Assembly (NCBI GenBank): GCA_905234125.1
Contig: CAJOGQ010000035.1
Span: 1 to 46,199 of the forward strand
Source of the DNA: an uncultured Bacteroidaceae bacterium
Lineage (GTDB): Bacteria > Bacteroidota > Bacteroidia > Bacteroidales > Bacteroidaceae
Reading direction: 5' to 3'
DNA: 46,199 nucleotides
Shown one piece after another: positions 7,114 to 16,700 of this stretch. The position numbers and the translations under genes were made by a program. The notes beneath the pieces are model-generated. The model was not told the DNA's origin. It ran no database searches and saw only the letters and a list, made by a program, of their open reading frames with translations. The first letter of the stretch is position 1. Every line of letters starts with the position of its first letter.

Positions 7114-8418
7114 ATGGAAGAAATACCAGTTATACAGATATATTTATGGGGCAACCTTGTGGGAGCCATGTCGTGGGATGATGAAAGGGGGTATGCAGAT
7201 TTTCAGTTTGATGACCGTTTCCGCAGATCTGGCTTGGACATAGCACCCTTGATGATGCCATTGGCAAGAACCCGTGGTGTCGTCTCGTTCCCCACAAATG
7301 CAAGAACGAAGTGTTTCTGCGGCCTTCCTGGTTTGATTGCCGATGCCCTTCCCGATAAGTTTGGTAGCCAGCTCATCACGGAATGGTTCGCCCAACAAGG
7401 TAAGACGGAGAGTATGATTACTCCGCTCGACCGTCTGTGCTACGTTGGCAAACGAGCAATGGGAGCCTTGGAGTTTGTGCCCGCTGCAAATGTGGAGGGT
7501 GTAAACGAATCGACAGAAATCTTCATTCGAGAACTGATGGCTCTGTCTGAGTCTATCTTCAAGGAGCGAAGCAGGTTTCAGGAACTGATTAGACAGAATG
7601 ACAAGTCGATTCTCGACATTCTTAAAGTCGGGACATCTGCTGGTGGTGCGAAGCCAAAGGCGATTATTGCCTACAAGGAAGAAACTGGAGAAGTGCGTTC
7701 AGGCCAGGTTCCTGCACCAGAAGGATTTTCATATTGGCTGTTAAAGTTCGACGGAGGCACTTATAGTGAACATAATGAGATAACCGATAATCCGCAAGGC
7801 ATCGGAAACATAGAATATGCCTACTACAAGATGGCTACTGCCTGCGGCATCACCATGTCGGAGTGCCGACTGTTGCCGGAAGGTGACTGCAACCACTTCA
7901 TGACTCGTCGTTTTGACAGGACATCCTCTGGAGAGAAAATTCACATGCTGACGGCTGCCGGAATCGCCCATTTGGACAGAGACGTGCGCCATTCATACGA
8001 AGAACTTTTTGGCGTATTGCGCCGACTGGGGTTGAACTATAAGGACTTCGAGCAGCTGTATCGTCGAATGGTGTTCAATGTCATAGCACGCAACCACGAT
8101 GACCACACCAAGAATTTTTCTTTCCTCATGGATAAGACTGGTCAATGGTCATTTGCTCCTGCATACGACATCTGCTACTCGTACAACCCTGCTGGACGAT
8201 GGACAAGCCGTCACCAGCTTTCACTCAACAGTAAGACTGACGATTTTATGCGGGAGGACTTGTTGGCAGTGGCACAGAACATTGGCATACGCGATGCCAA
8301 CCACATCATTGAAGAGATTCGTTCGTCCGTTGCTTCCTGGCCTGACACAGCAAAAGACTGTGGAGTACGACCAGAGCATATAGAAGCTATCTGCAAGACG
8401 CTCCTGCTGAATATTTGA
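7114..8418 (+). CDS. HipA-family serine/threonine kinase toxin
   Basis: A 434-residue protein with the full HipA layout: an N-terminal HipA_N1 region (about 1-105), a phosphate-binding loop region GTSAGGAKPKAII near 175, NEITDNPQGIGNIEYAYYKM leading to HFMTRRFDR, the catalytic loop NVIARNHDDHTKNFSFLMD and the metal-binding PAYDICYSY. All kinase motifs look intact, so it is probably active. Known HipA proteins phosphorylate aminoacyl-tRNA synthetases and cause growth arrest; the substrate here is unknown. It is translationally coupled to the HipB-like gene. Together with the RelE-type pair it makes two toxin-antitoxin loci within 2.7 kb. Confidence 0.88.
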   Translation: MEEIPVIQIYLWGNLVGAMSWDDERGYADFQFDDRFRRSGLDIAPLMMPLARTRGVVSFPTNARTKCFCGLPGLIADALPDKFGSQLITEWFAQQGKTESMITPLDRLCYVGKRAMGALEFVPAANVEGVNESTEIFIRELMALSESIFKERSRFQELIRQNDKSILDILKVGTSAGGAKPKAIIAYKEETGEVRSGQVPAPEGFSYWLLKFDGGTYSEHNEITDNPQGIGNIEYAYYKMATACGITMSECRLLPEGDCNHFMTRRFDRTSSGEKIHMLTAAGIAHLDRDVRHSYEELFGVLRRLGLNYKDFEQLYRRMVFNVIARNHDDHTKNFSFLMDKTGQWSFAPAYDICYSYNPAGRWTSRHQLSLNSKTDDFMREDLLAVAQNIGIRDANHIIEEIRSSVASWPDTAKDCGVRPEHIEAICKTLLLNI

Positions 8419-8502
8419 AAATAGTATTGCCCTCCAAAAAAGAAAGATGGAGTAAGAGCTCGGCGTAGCCAACACCTACCCCGATGGAAAAAGTGAAATT
8501 TA

Positions 8503-8534
8503 TTTGCGTAGTTTCTTGCGAATCCGTAACTTTG
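8503..8534 (+). promoter_or_regulatory. Promoter of the msrC-like gene
   Basis: TTTG (8503-8506) and TAACTTTG (8527-8534) are exactly 20 bases apart. The box lies inside a longer in-frame extension that begins at 8484, so it also argues for the ATG at 8559 as the true start. Confidence 0.75.
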
Positions 8535-8558
8535 TACCCGAAATTCATCAGACGAATC

Positions 8559-9029
8559 ATGGCAGAAGAATTGACAATCCATGCTGGCTCGAAGGAAGAT
8601 AAGTACAGCGGGCTGGTGCCACAAGTCAAGGCGGTGGTGGAGGGCGAGTCTGACCTCATCGCAAATATGGCGAACGTGGCGAGCATGCTCCACGAAACTT
8701 TCGGATTCTGGTGGACAGGATTCTATCGGGTCAGCTCCCCAACGGGGCTTGTCCTCGGCCCGTTCCAAGGCCCGTTGGCTTGCACGCGCATTCAGAAGGG
8801 GAAGGGTGTGTGCGGAACGGCTTGGGAGCGTGGGGAGACGGTCATCGTACCTGACGTGGATGCCTTCCCCGGACACATCGCCTGCTCCAGCCTGAGCCGA
8901 AGCGAGATTGTGGTGCCCGTGTGGCGGGGTGGGGAAGTGGTGGCCGTGCTCGACATCGACAGCAAGGATTTGGCCACGTTCGACGAGGTGGACAGGCGGT
9001 ATCTGGAAGAAATCGTACAATGCATATAA
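8559..9029 (+). CDS. msrC: Free methionine-(R)-sulfoxide reductase (GAF type)
   Basis: A 156-residue GAF-domain enzyme of the fRMsr family, which reduces free methionine-R-sulfoxide in the cytoplasm with electrons from thioredoxin. The three expected cysteines are present as C75 (GPLACTRI), C85 (KGKGVCGTAW) and C109 (GHIACSSLS). Their spacing of 10 and 24 matches Cys84, Cys94 and Cys118 of the E. coli enzyme. WWTGFY and SEIVVPVWRGGEVVAVLDID are also family marks. It has its own promoter and is followed after 12 bases by an exported protein gene, probably in the same transcript. Confidence 0.92.
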   Translation: MAEELTIHAGSKEDKYSGLVPQVKAVVEGESDLIANMANVASMLHETFGFWWTGFYRVSSPTGLVLGPFQGPLACTRIQKGKGVCGTAWERGETVIVPDVDAFPGHIACSSLSRSEIVVPVWRGGEVVAVLDIDSKDLATFDEVDRRYLEEIVQCI

Positions 9030-9041
9030 ATATCATTATCT

Positions 9042-9935
9042 ATGAGAAAGAAAACTTTTTGGGTGGCACTGACAGTGATGTGCGCTATGACCATCAGCAT
9101 GAATGGTCAGAATGAGACTCCTCAACAGAAGTATGAACGTCTGGCAAAGGCTGCCGACGCCAACCCGACGGACTGGGAGAAGCAGTTTGAGGCGGGACGG
9201 ATGTTGATTAACAAGGAAAACGGGCTCTTCGACCAAGTCGGGGCGGGAAAGTATTATGACCGCATCTACCACATCGCGACGGACGTGAACCGCGCTGTGC
9301 CTGACTCTGTCTTTATGGAGGCTGCCATGACGCTGATGTTCAATGCCATGAATCATCAGGACACTGAGAACACGCTGTTCTATGGCGACGAGATGAAGCG
9401 TTATGCCCGTGTGACGAACAACAAGGAAAGCTTGGCTCCGATGATGGCCAACACGATGGGTGTCATGATGATGATGGCTGCAGAACGTCCGGCAGGGGCT
9501 GTCGATAAGCTGAACGAATTGCGCAAGGATTTGGAGAAGCATCAGTTTGCGGGTGTGGAGAACACCGATGTGACGCTGGCGATGGTTTACGAACAGATGT
9601 TTGTTGACTATCGGAAGTTTGCGGATGACAAGCTCATGGAGGTCACCGTCGATGGCAAGCCCTACGTGATCCTTGCGATGGGCATCTGGAATGTGGAGAT
9701 GCCCTTCATGGGGTGGGCTCAGGATGTGGAAGGTGCCAAGCCTATCCTCATGGATGAGGAGGGAAATGTGCATGATGACATTCATGGTCAGATTCTCTTC
9801 AACTTCCATTGGAGCGAGAAGGATAAAGCCGTCGTGAAGAGCGAGGACACCAACACCCGTCTCATCACCGTCACTCCCGAACGTCGCCAACAGATGGTTG
9901 CGGCTTATAAGGAGTATCTGAAGAAGCAGAAGTAA
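9042..9935 (+). CDS. Exported protein of unknown function
   Basis: A 297-residue protein with a signal peptide (MRKKTFWVALTVMCAMTISMNGQ) and a helical, TPR-like first half (ETPQQKYERLAKAADANP; repeated helices up to about 190), then a mixed domain. I do not recognise the family. The last residues, VTPERRQQMVAAYKEYLKKQK, are nearly repeated in a 3' fragment at 35213-35272, so at least one paralog once existed. It lies 12 bases after msrC and probably shares its promoter. A link to oxidative stress would be guilt by association only. Confidence 0.65.
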   Translation: MRKKTFWVALTVMCAMTISMNGQNETPQQKYERLAKAADANPTDWEKQFEAGRMLINKENGLFDQVGAGKYYDRIYHIATDVNRAVPDSVFMEAAMTLMFNAMNHQDTENTLFYGDEMKRYARVTNNKESLAPMMANTMGVMMMMAAERPAGAVDKLNELRKDLEKHQFAGVENTDVTLAMVYEQMFVDYRKFADDKLMEVTVDGKPYVILAMGIWNVEMPFMGWAQDVEGAKPILMDEEGNVHDDIHGQILFNFHWSEKDKAVVKSEDTNTRLITVTPERRQQMVAAYKEYLKKQK

Positions 9936-9968
9936 TTTCTGCGGTTATACGGTTATACGGTTAAGATC

Positions 9969-10002
9969 AAAAAAAGGGAGCCAAGCAGAACGCTTGACTC
10001 CC
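9969..10002 (-). terminator. Terminator of the gltB-gltD-glnN operon
   Basis: An 11-bp stem with one internal mismatch (9976-9986 with 9992-10002, loop AGAAC) is followed on the minus strand by seven T residues (9969-9975). It lies 43 bases after the glnN stop. The plus strand has no proper T-run after the hairpin, so it serves glnN better than the upstream exported-protein gene. Confidence 0.75.
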
Positions 10003-10044
10003 CTTCTTGTTGTGGCCGTATGTGGACGGCTTGCGATGTATGTC

Positions 10045-12264
10045 TTATCGGATGAAGAGTAATTCGCGATACTTGGGTAGAGGCCAGATGGCATCGTCGA
10101 CAACGAGTTCGAGCTTGTCGATTTGGCGACGGATGACGTCGAACATCGGGGCGATGGTGTCGTGATAGGCGATGGCCTTCTCGTGTTCGTCCTCAATCTT
10201 GTTGGCAACCTTGCGGGCAGCGATGAGCTCCTCCACCTTGGTTTCGATGGTGGCGGTGCGACGGGCGATGTCCTTGATGATCTTGAGGTTGCGGGCGTTG
10301 AGCTCGTCGGCCTCCTCGGTGGAGAAGATGTTGCGCATGCGCTCCACGTTGCGGAGGAGTTGGCTCTGGTAGGTTGTAGCGACGGGGATGATGTGGTTCA
10401 TCGAGAGGTCGCCAAGCACGCGTGCCTCGATCTGAATCTTCTTCGTGTAGGTCTCCCACTTCACCTCGTTGCGGGCTTCGAGCTCCTTCTTGGTCATGAC
10501 GCCAAGGCTCTCGAACATGGCGATGCTCTCTGGGTCGAGGTAGCGCTCGAAGATGACTGGGCAAGAGGTCTCGGTGTCAAGACCACGCTTGGCAGCTTCT
10601 TCCTTCCACTCGTCGCTGTAGCCGTTGCCGTCGAAACGGATGGGCTTGCAGGTCTTGATGTCCTCGCGGAGCACGTCGATGATGGCGTGGAAAGTGGCGC
10701 TGTGGCCTGTGCCTTCGAAGTTCTTGCTGATGACAGCGATGCGCTCATCGACACGCTTCTTGAAGTTCACGAGAGCCTCGGCGACGGCGCTGTTGAGCGC
10801 GATCATGGCGCTGGCGCAGTTAGCCTCACTACCCACGGCACGGAACTCGAAGCGGTTGCCGGTGAAGGCGAACGGAGAAGTGCGGTTGCGGTCGGTGTTG
10901 TCGATGAGGAGCTCAGGAATTTCGGGGATGTCGAGTTTCATGCCCTGCTTGCCATCCATCGTGAAGAGGTCTTCCTTGTCGGCCTTCTCGATGTGGTCGA
11001 GCAATTCGCTCAACTGCTTGCCGAGGAAGGAACTGATGATGGCTGGAGGAGCCTCGTTGGCACCAAGACGATGGGCGTTGGTGGCCGACATGATGCTGGC
11101 CTTCAGGAGGCCGTTGTGCTTATAGACACCCATGAGGGTCTCGACGATGAACACGGCGAAGCGCAGGTTCTGCTCGGCGGTCTTGCCTGGAGCATGGAGA
11201 AGGACACCGTTGTCAGTCGAAAGCGACCAGTTGTTGTGCTTACCGCTACCGTTGATGCCGGCGAAGGGCTTCTCATGGAGCAAAGCGCGGAAGCCATGTT
11301 TGCGTGCCACCTTCTTCATCAGCGACATCAGGAGCATATTGTGGTCTACGGCGAGGTTGGTCTCCTCGAAGATAGGAGCCAATTCGAACTGGTTGGGCGC
11401 AACCTCGTTGTGACGGGTCTTGCAAGGGATGCCCAACTGCAGGGCTTGGATTTCCAGGTCACGCATGAAGGCAGCCACACGCTCTGGGATAGAGCCGAAG
11501 TAGTGGTCGTCCATCTGCTGGTTCTTGGCGGAGTCGTGACCCATGAGCGTGCGGCCCGTCAAGAGCAAGTCTGGGCGAGCGGCATAGAGACCTTCGTCCA
11601 CGAGGAAGTATTCCTGCTCCCAACCAAGGTTGCTCTGGACTTTTTTCACTGCTGGGTCGAAATAGTGGCAGACCTCGGTGGCGGCCACGTTCACGGCCTT
11701 CAGGGCGCGGAGGAGCGGAGCCTTGTAGTCGAGCGATTCACCGCTATAGCTGATGAAAACGGTGGGGATGATGAGCGTGTCGTCGATGATGAATACGGGA
11801 GAAGTGGGATCCCAGGCGCTGTAGCCACGGGCCTCGAAGGTCGAACGGATACCACCGCTTGGGAATGAGCTGGCATCAGGCTCCTGCTGAACCAACAGCT
11901 TGCCGCTGAACTCCTCGATCATGCCACCTTTGAAATCGTGCTCGATGAATGAGTCGTGCTTCTCGGCAGTACCTTCTGTCAGGGGCTGGAACCAGTGCGT
12001 GTAGTGAGTGACGCCGTTCTCCTTGGCCCATTTCATGATGCCGTCAGCAACAGCATTGGCCACGGCACGGTCGAGATGTGCACCGTTGTCAATCACGTCC
12101 ACCATCTTCTCATAGACGTCCTTCGACAGGTACTTGTACATTTTCTCACGGTTGAAGACATGCTTGCCGAAATAGTCGGAAGGTCTCTCACTCGGTGCTA
12201 CAACGTCGAGGGGCTTCTTCTTGAAAGCCTCGCCGACAACTTGAAATCTCAATTCGTTTGCCAT
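10045..12264 (-). CDS. glnN: Glutamine synthetase type III
   Basis: A 739-residue GSIII enzyme, the usual length, which joins ammonia to glutamate with ATP to make glutamine in the cytoplasm. It shows the GSIII N-terminal signature (FGKHVFNREKM, about 32-42) and the active-site segments NLGWEQEYFLVD (from 212), HNEVAPNQFELAP (285-297), FAGINGSGKHNNWS (334-347) and TSPFAFTGNRFEFRAVGS. A long helical C-terminal tail follows. It is the last gene of the leftward dapF-dapL-gltB-gltD-glnN run, 48 bases after gltD with no promoter between. GSIII is not known to be adenylylated, so control is probably through transcription or feedback. Confidence 0.95.
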   Translation of the reverse strand: MANELRFQVVGEAFKKKPLDVVAPSERPSDYFGKHVFNREKMYKYLSKDVYEKMVDVIDNGAHLDRAVANAVADGIMKWAKENGVTHYTHWFQPLTEGTAEKHDSFIEHDFKGGMIEEFSGKLLVQQEPDASSFPSGGIRSTFEARGYSAWDPTSPVFIIDDTLIIPTVFISYSGESLDYKAPLLRALKAVNVAATEVCHYFDPAVKKVQSNLGWEQEYFLVDEGLYAARPDLLLTGRTLMGHDSAKNQQMDDHYFGSIPERVAAFMRDLEIQALQLGIPCKTRHNEVAPNQFELAPIFEETNLAVDHNMLLMSLMKKVARKHGFRALLHEKPFAGINGSGKHNNWSLSTDNGVLLHAPGKTAEQNLRFAVFIVETLMGVYKHNGLLKASIMSATNAHRLGANEAPPAIISSFLGKQLSELLDHIEKADKEDLFTMDGKQGMKLDIPEIPELLIDNTDRNRTSPFAFTGNRFEFRAVGSEANCASAMIALNSAVAEALVNFKKRVDERIAVISKNFEGTGHSATFHAIIDVLREDIKTCKPIRFDGNGYSDEWKEEAAKRGLDTETSCPVIFERYLDPESIAMFESLGVMTKKELEARNEVKWETYTKKIQIEARVLGDLSMNHIIPVATTYQSQLLRNVERMRNIFSTEEADELNARNLKIIKDIARRTATIETKVEELIAARKVANKIEDEHEKAIAYHDTIAPMFDVIRRQIDKLELVVDDAIWPLPKYRELLFIR

Positions 12265-12312
12265 AATTGTGCTTGTTTTGATGTGAATGAATAATGTATT
12301 GTTATGAGTTGA

Positions 12313-13665
12313 TTATTTGCTCAGATAGGCGTTCACGCGCTCGGCAGTTTGCTTGCCCGATGCGATGGCGCGCACCACGAGGCTGGCACCGTTGGCGGCG
12401 TCTCCACAGATGAAGACGTTCGCCGGGTACTGAGGATGCTCGGGCTTCAGGAATCCCATGGCGAGCAAGACCAGTTCGGCCTTGATGACCTCGGGCTCGC
12501 CGGCCTCGACCATAATGGGTCTGCCGCCCTCTGGGTTGGGCTTCCAGTCGATGGGCTGAACCTTGACGCCGGTCACGTGGCCGTTTTCACCAAGGAATTC
12601 GAGGGTGTTGATGTTCCAGCGGCGCACACATCCCTCCTCATGACTGCTCGTCGTCTTCAGGATGACTGGCCAGTTCGGCCACGGCGTGTTGGGGTTGTGG
12701 CCAACGGGAGGCTTCGGCATGATTTCAATCTGCGTCACGCTCTTGGCACCCTGTCTGTGCGCTGTTCCGATGCAGTCGGAGCCGGTGTCGCCACCACCAA
12801 TGACCAGGACGTTCTTCCCTTTGGCCGTGACGCGCTCCTCCTTCGAGAATTCCATGCCGGCCAGGACGCGGTTCTGCTGCGACAGCAGTTCGAGCGCAAG
12901 GTGAATGCCCTTCAGTTCCCGTCCGGGAGCTTTCAGGTCGCGTGCCGTGGGCGTACCGGTCGAAAGGACAACGGCATCGTACTCGGTGGAAAGCTGCGAT
13001 GAAATTGCATCTGGAGAAATGGGACTGCCGTACACAAACTTCACCCCTTCCTTCTCCATCACCTCGATTCTTCTATCGATGACCTTCTTGTTCAGCTTGA
13101 AGTTAGGAATACCATACCTCAACAGACCGCCGGCGGCCTCATTCTTCTCATACACAGTCACCTCATAGCCCATATAATTCAAGGTGTTGGCGACAGCGAG
13201 ACCTGCAGGTCCTGCGCCCACCACGGCGACACGCTTTCCGTTCCTCTTGGGGCTCTCGATGGTCACGTAGCCCTCTTGATAAGCCCTCTCCGCGATGGCG
13301 CACTCGTTCTCACGGTTCGTCACAGCCTCGCCCGTGGTCAGATAGAGCACACAGGCTTTCTCGCAGAGCGCCGGACAAATCCTGCCGGTAAATTCTGGGA
13401 ACGGATTGCTCTTCTTCAGGAGTTTGTAGGCCGTTTCCCACTCGCCACGATAGAGTGCGTCGTTCCATTCGGGGTCTTTGTTGCCCAGCGGACACGCCCA
13501 GTGGCAGAAGGGAACACCGCAGTCCATGCAACGACTCGCCTGCTCCTGTCGATCTTTCGTGTTCAATGTCTGTTCGACCTCGCCGAAGTCGTGAACACGG
13601 TCGTTCACGGGGCGATAGCCAGCCTCCTTGCGAGGCACAGTCAAAAATGCTTTAGGATTTCCCAT
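12313..13665 (-). CDS. gltD: Glutamate synthase (NADPH) small subunit
   Basis: A 450-residue beta subunit that feeds electrons from NADPH through FAD and Fe-S clusters to GltB. Two cysteine groups near the N-terminus (CMDCGVPFCHWACP and CPALCEKACV) bind [4Fe-4S] clusters. VAVVGAGPAGLAVANTL is the FAD-binding GxGxxG and VLVIGGGDTGSDCIGTA the NADPH-binding one. The length is normal and nothing is missing. It follows gltB by 64 bases and precedes glnN by 48, placing the two halves of the GS-GOGAT cycle in one transcript. Confidence 0.95.
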   Translation of the reverse strand: MGNPKAFLTVPRKEAGYRPVNDRVHDFGEVEQTLNTKDRQEQASRCMDCGVPFCHWACPLGNKDPEWNDALYRGEWETAYKLLKKSNPFPEFTGRICPALCEKACVLYLTTGEAVTNRENECAIAERAYQEGYVTIESPKRNGKRVAVVGAGPAGLAVANTLNYMGYEVTVYEKNEAAGGLLRYGIPNFKLNKKVIDRRIEVMEKEGVKFVYGSPISPDAISSQLSTEYDAVVLSTGTPTARDLKAPGRELKGIHLALELLSQQNRVLAGMEFSKEERVTAKGKNVLVIGGGDTGSDCIGTAHRQGAKSVTQIEIMPKPPVGHNPNTPWPNWPVILKTTSSHEEGCVRRWNINTLEFLGENGHVTGVKVQPIDWKPNPEGGRPIMVEAGEPEVIKAELVLLAMGFLKPEHPQYPANVFICGDAANGASLVVRAIASGKQTAERVNAYLSK

Positions 13666-13729
13666 ATTTTTGTTCTTTTCTTGTTCTATATTTTGGAGTT
13701 ATCTTCTCGACATCATCAGCATCATCATT

Positions 13730-16700
13730 TTAATAGTCTCTTTGGATGTCCGCAATCTTCTCGTGCAGTCTTGCCATCTGCTCTTCTTGCAGGACACGCT
13801 TGTACTCGATGGGGACAACCTGAATGAAGTCCTCGATGTAGCGGTTCCAGTCGTCGAGCATGCGACCAGCCAAGGCTGAACCCGTGTGGAGGTAATGCTG
13901 TCTGATCAATTCGAGCAACTCCTTCCGGCTGACGCTGTCCTCGACGAGGCCAAGCTCCACCATGTCCATGTTGCAGAAATAGTCGAACGTGTGGTTGGGG
14001 TCATAGACGTAGGCGACACCACCGCTCATACCTGCGGCGAAGTTTCGGCCTGTCTTTCCGAGGACGACGACGCGACCGCCGGTCATATACTCGCAACAGT
14101 GGTCACCAGCACCCTCGATGACGGCGATGGCTCCTGAATTTCGAACGCCGAAACGCTCTCCGACCTTACCGTTCACATACAGCTCGCCGCTCGTGGCACC
14201 ATAGAGACCCGTGTTGCCCGCGATGATGTTCTCCTCAGCGTGAAAACCTTCGCCCGAACGTGCAGGAGGCAGAATGCTGATGCGACCGCCGGAGAGTCCC
14301 TTGCCGAAGTAGTCGTTCGTCTCGCCCTCGAGGCGCAAGTCCAGTCCGCGCACGGCAAACGCACCAAAAGACTGTCCTGCCGAACCCTTGAACTTGATCT
14401 TAATGGTGCTCTCGGGCAAGCCTGCCTCGCCATACTTCTTCGCGATGACGCCCGAAAGCATCGTGCCCACAGCACGGTCGGTATTCTTGATGGTGTAGTC
14501 GAGGCTCACCTCTTCCTTGTCGTCAATCGTCTTCTGGGCTGCGACGATGATGTCTTCGTCCTTCACGCCACTGACCTTCGTGAACTGACCGCGATCCCAA
14601 TAGAGAGGCTTGTCGGTCTCGGGACGGTGCAGCAGACGGGCGAAGTCGATGGTCTTCTGCTTGTCGGTGGCATGGTCGGTGTTCACCTCGATGAGCTCGG
14701 TGTGGCCGATGATGTCCTTCAGGCTCTTCACGCCGATTTCAGCCAGATATTCCCTCACCTGCTCCGCAAGGAATGTGAAGAAGTTGACGACATACTCTGC
14801 CTTGCCTCTGAAACGCTCTCTCAGACGCTCATCCTGCGTCGCCACGCCCACGGGACACGTGTTTGTGTTGCACTTGCGCATCATCACGCATCCGAGCACG
14901 ATGAGTGGCAGCGTTCCGAACGAGAACTCGTCAGCACCGAGCATAGCCATTAGCACCACGTCCTTGGCGGTCTTCAGTTGGCCGTCGGTCTGCAGGCGAA
15001 CCTGGTTGCGGAGCCCGTTGATGACCAAAGTCTGCTGCGTCTCGGCCAAACCAATCTCAGGGCTGATGCCGGCAAAGCGCATGGAGCTGGCAGGGCTTGC
15101 ACCCGTACCGCCCTCAGAGCCGCTGATGACGATGAGGTCGGCCTTGGCCTTGGCCACACCGGCAGCGATGGTTCCCACTCCGCTCTCGGCCACGAGCTTC
15201 ACGCTGACTGCGGCCGTCGGATTGATATTCTTGAGGTCGAAGATGAGCTGCGCCAGGTCTTCGATACTGTAGATGTCATGATGAGGTGGGGGAGAGATGA
15301 GCGAGATGCCGGGGATGGCATTACGCGTCTTGGCGATGATCTTGTTCACCTTGAAGCCAGGCAACTGACCGCCCTCACCGGGCTTCGCACCCTGAGCGAC
15401 CTTGATCTGAATCTCCTCGGCATTCACGAGGTATTCAGCGGTCACGCCGAAACGGCCTGATGCAATCTGCTTGGTCTTGCTGCTGAGGCTCACGCCATCC
15501 ACTTCGGTGTGGTAGCGCACATTGTCCTCACCGCCTTCACCTGTGTTGCTTCGAGCACCGAGCTTGTTCATTGCCAAAGCCAAAGCCTCGTGGGCTTCGA
15601 TGCTCAGCGCACCGAACGACATGGCGCCCGTGACGAAGTGCTTCACGATGCTCTCTACAGGCTCGACCTCGTCGATGGGGGTAGGCTTCGCTGCCTTCTT
15701 CCATCCGAAGAAGTCGCGGATGAAGATCGGCTTCTCCTTTTCGTCCACCATCTTCTCCCACTCCTGGAACTTCTTGTACGAACCCAGGCGCGTGGCAATC
15801 TGGAGGTTCGCAATCGTTTCCGGGTTCCAAGCGTGGAGGATGCCGTCCTTGCGGTAGGAGAACTGTCCGTTGTTGGGCAGGAACTCGTTGATCTCGGCAG
15901 GCTTGAAAGCTTCGTCGTGTAGCGCAATGGCGTCGCGAGCAATGTCCTTCAGACCGATGCCGCCGATGGTGCTGACTTCGGTTCCGAAGTAGCGACGGAG
16001 CAGGTCTTCGCTCAAGCCGATGCTCTCGAAGATCTTCGCGCCACGGTAAGAACGAATCGTCGAGATACCCATCTTCGACATAATCTTCTTCAAGCCCTTG
16101 TCGACAGCCTTGATATAGTTCTTCTCGGCGGTTGCATACTCCTCCTGAATCTTGTGTTTCTTCACGAGGTCGTCGAGCACGGCGAATGTCATGTACGGAC
16201 AAATTGCACTGGCACCATAGCCGAGCAACAAGGCTGCGTGCATCACCTCACGAATCTCACCGCTCTCCACAATCAAAGCGGTTTGCACACGTTTCTGCAC
16301 GCTGATGAGGTAATGATGTACCGCACTCACCGCTAACAGGCTGGGGATGGCAGCACGCTTCTCGTCGATGTCTCTATCGGAGAGGATGATGTAGTTCACG
16401 CCTTCGTCCACCGATGCCTCAGCTTCCTTGCAGAGGTCTTCAATGGCCTGACGCAGTCCGCTGGCGCCCTTCTCGATGTCGAACAGCATGGCGAGCTTCT
16501 TGGTCTTGAAGCCCTTGTAGCGGATGTTGCAGAGAATGTCCAACTGCGTGTTCGTCAGCACTGGCTGTGGCAGACGAACCATCTTGCAGTTGCTGGCATC
16601 GGGGGTCAGGATGTTGGTGCCCACCGCGCCGATGTACTCGGTCAGCGACATCACCAGTTCCTCACGTATCGGGTCGATGGCAGGGTTCGTCACCTGCGCA

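Noticed and set aside
10123-11868. Long open frame of 581 codons on the plus strand, opposite glnN
   Set aside because: It is the antisense shadow of a highly conserved glnN with GC-biased third positions; its translation is low-complexity Val/Glu/Asp and matches no family.
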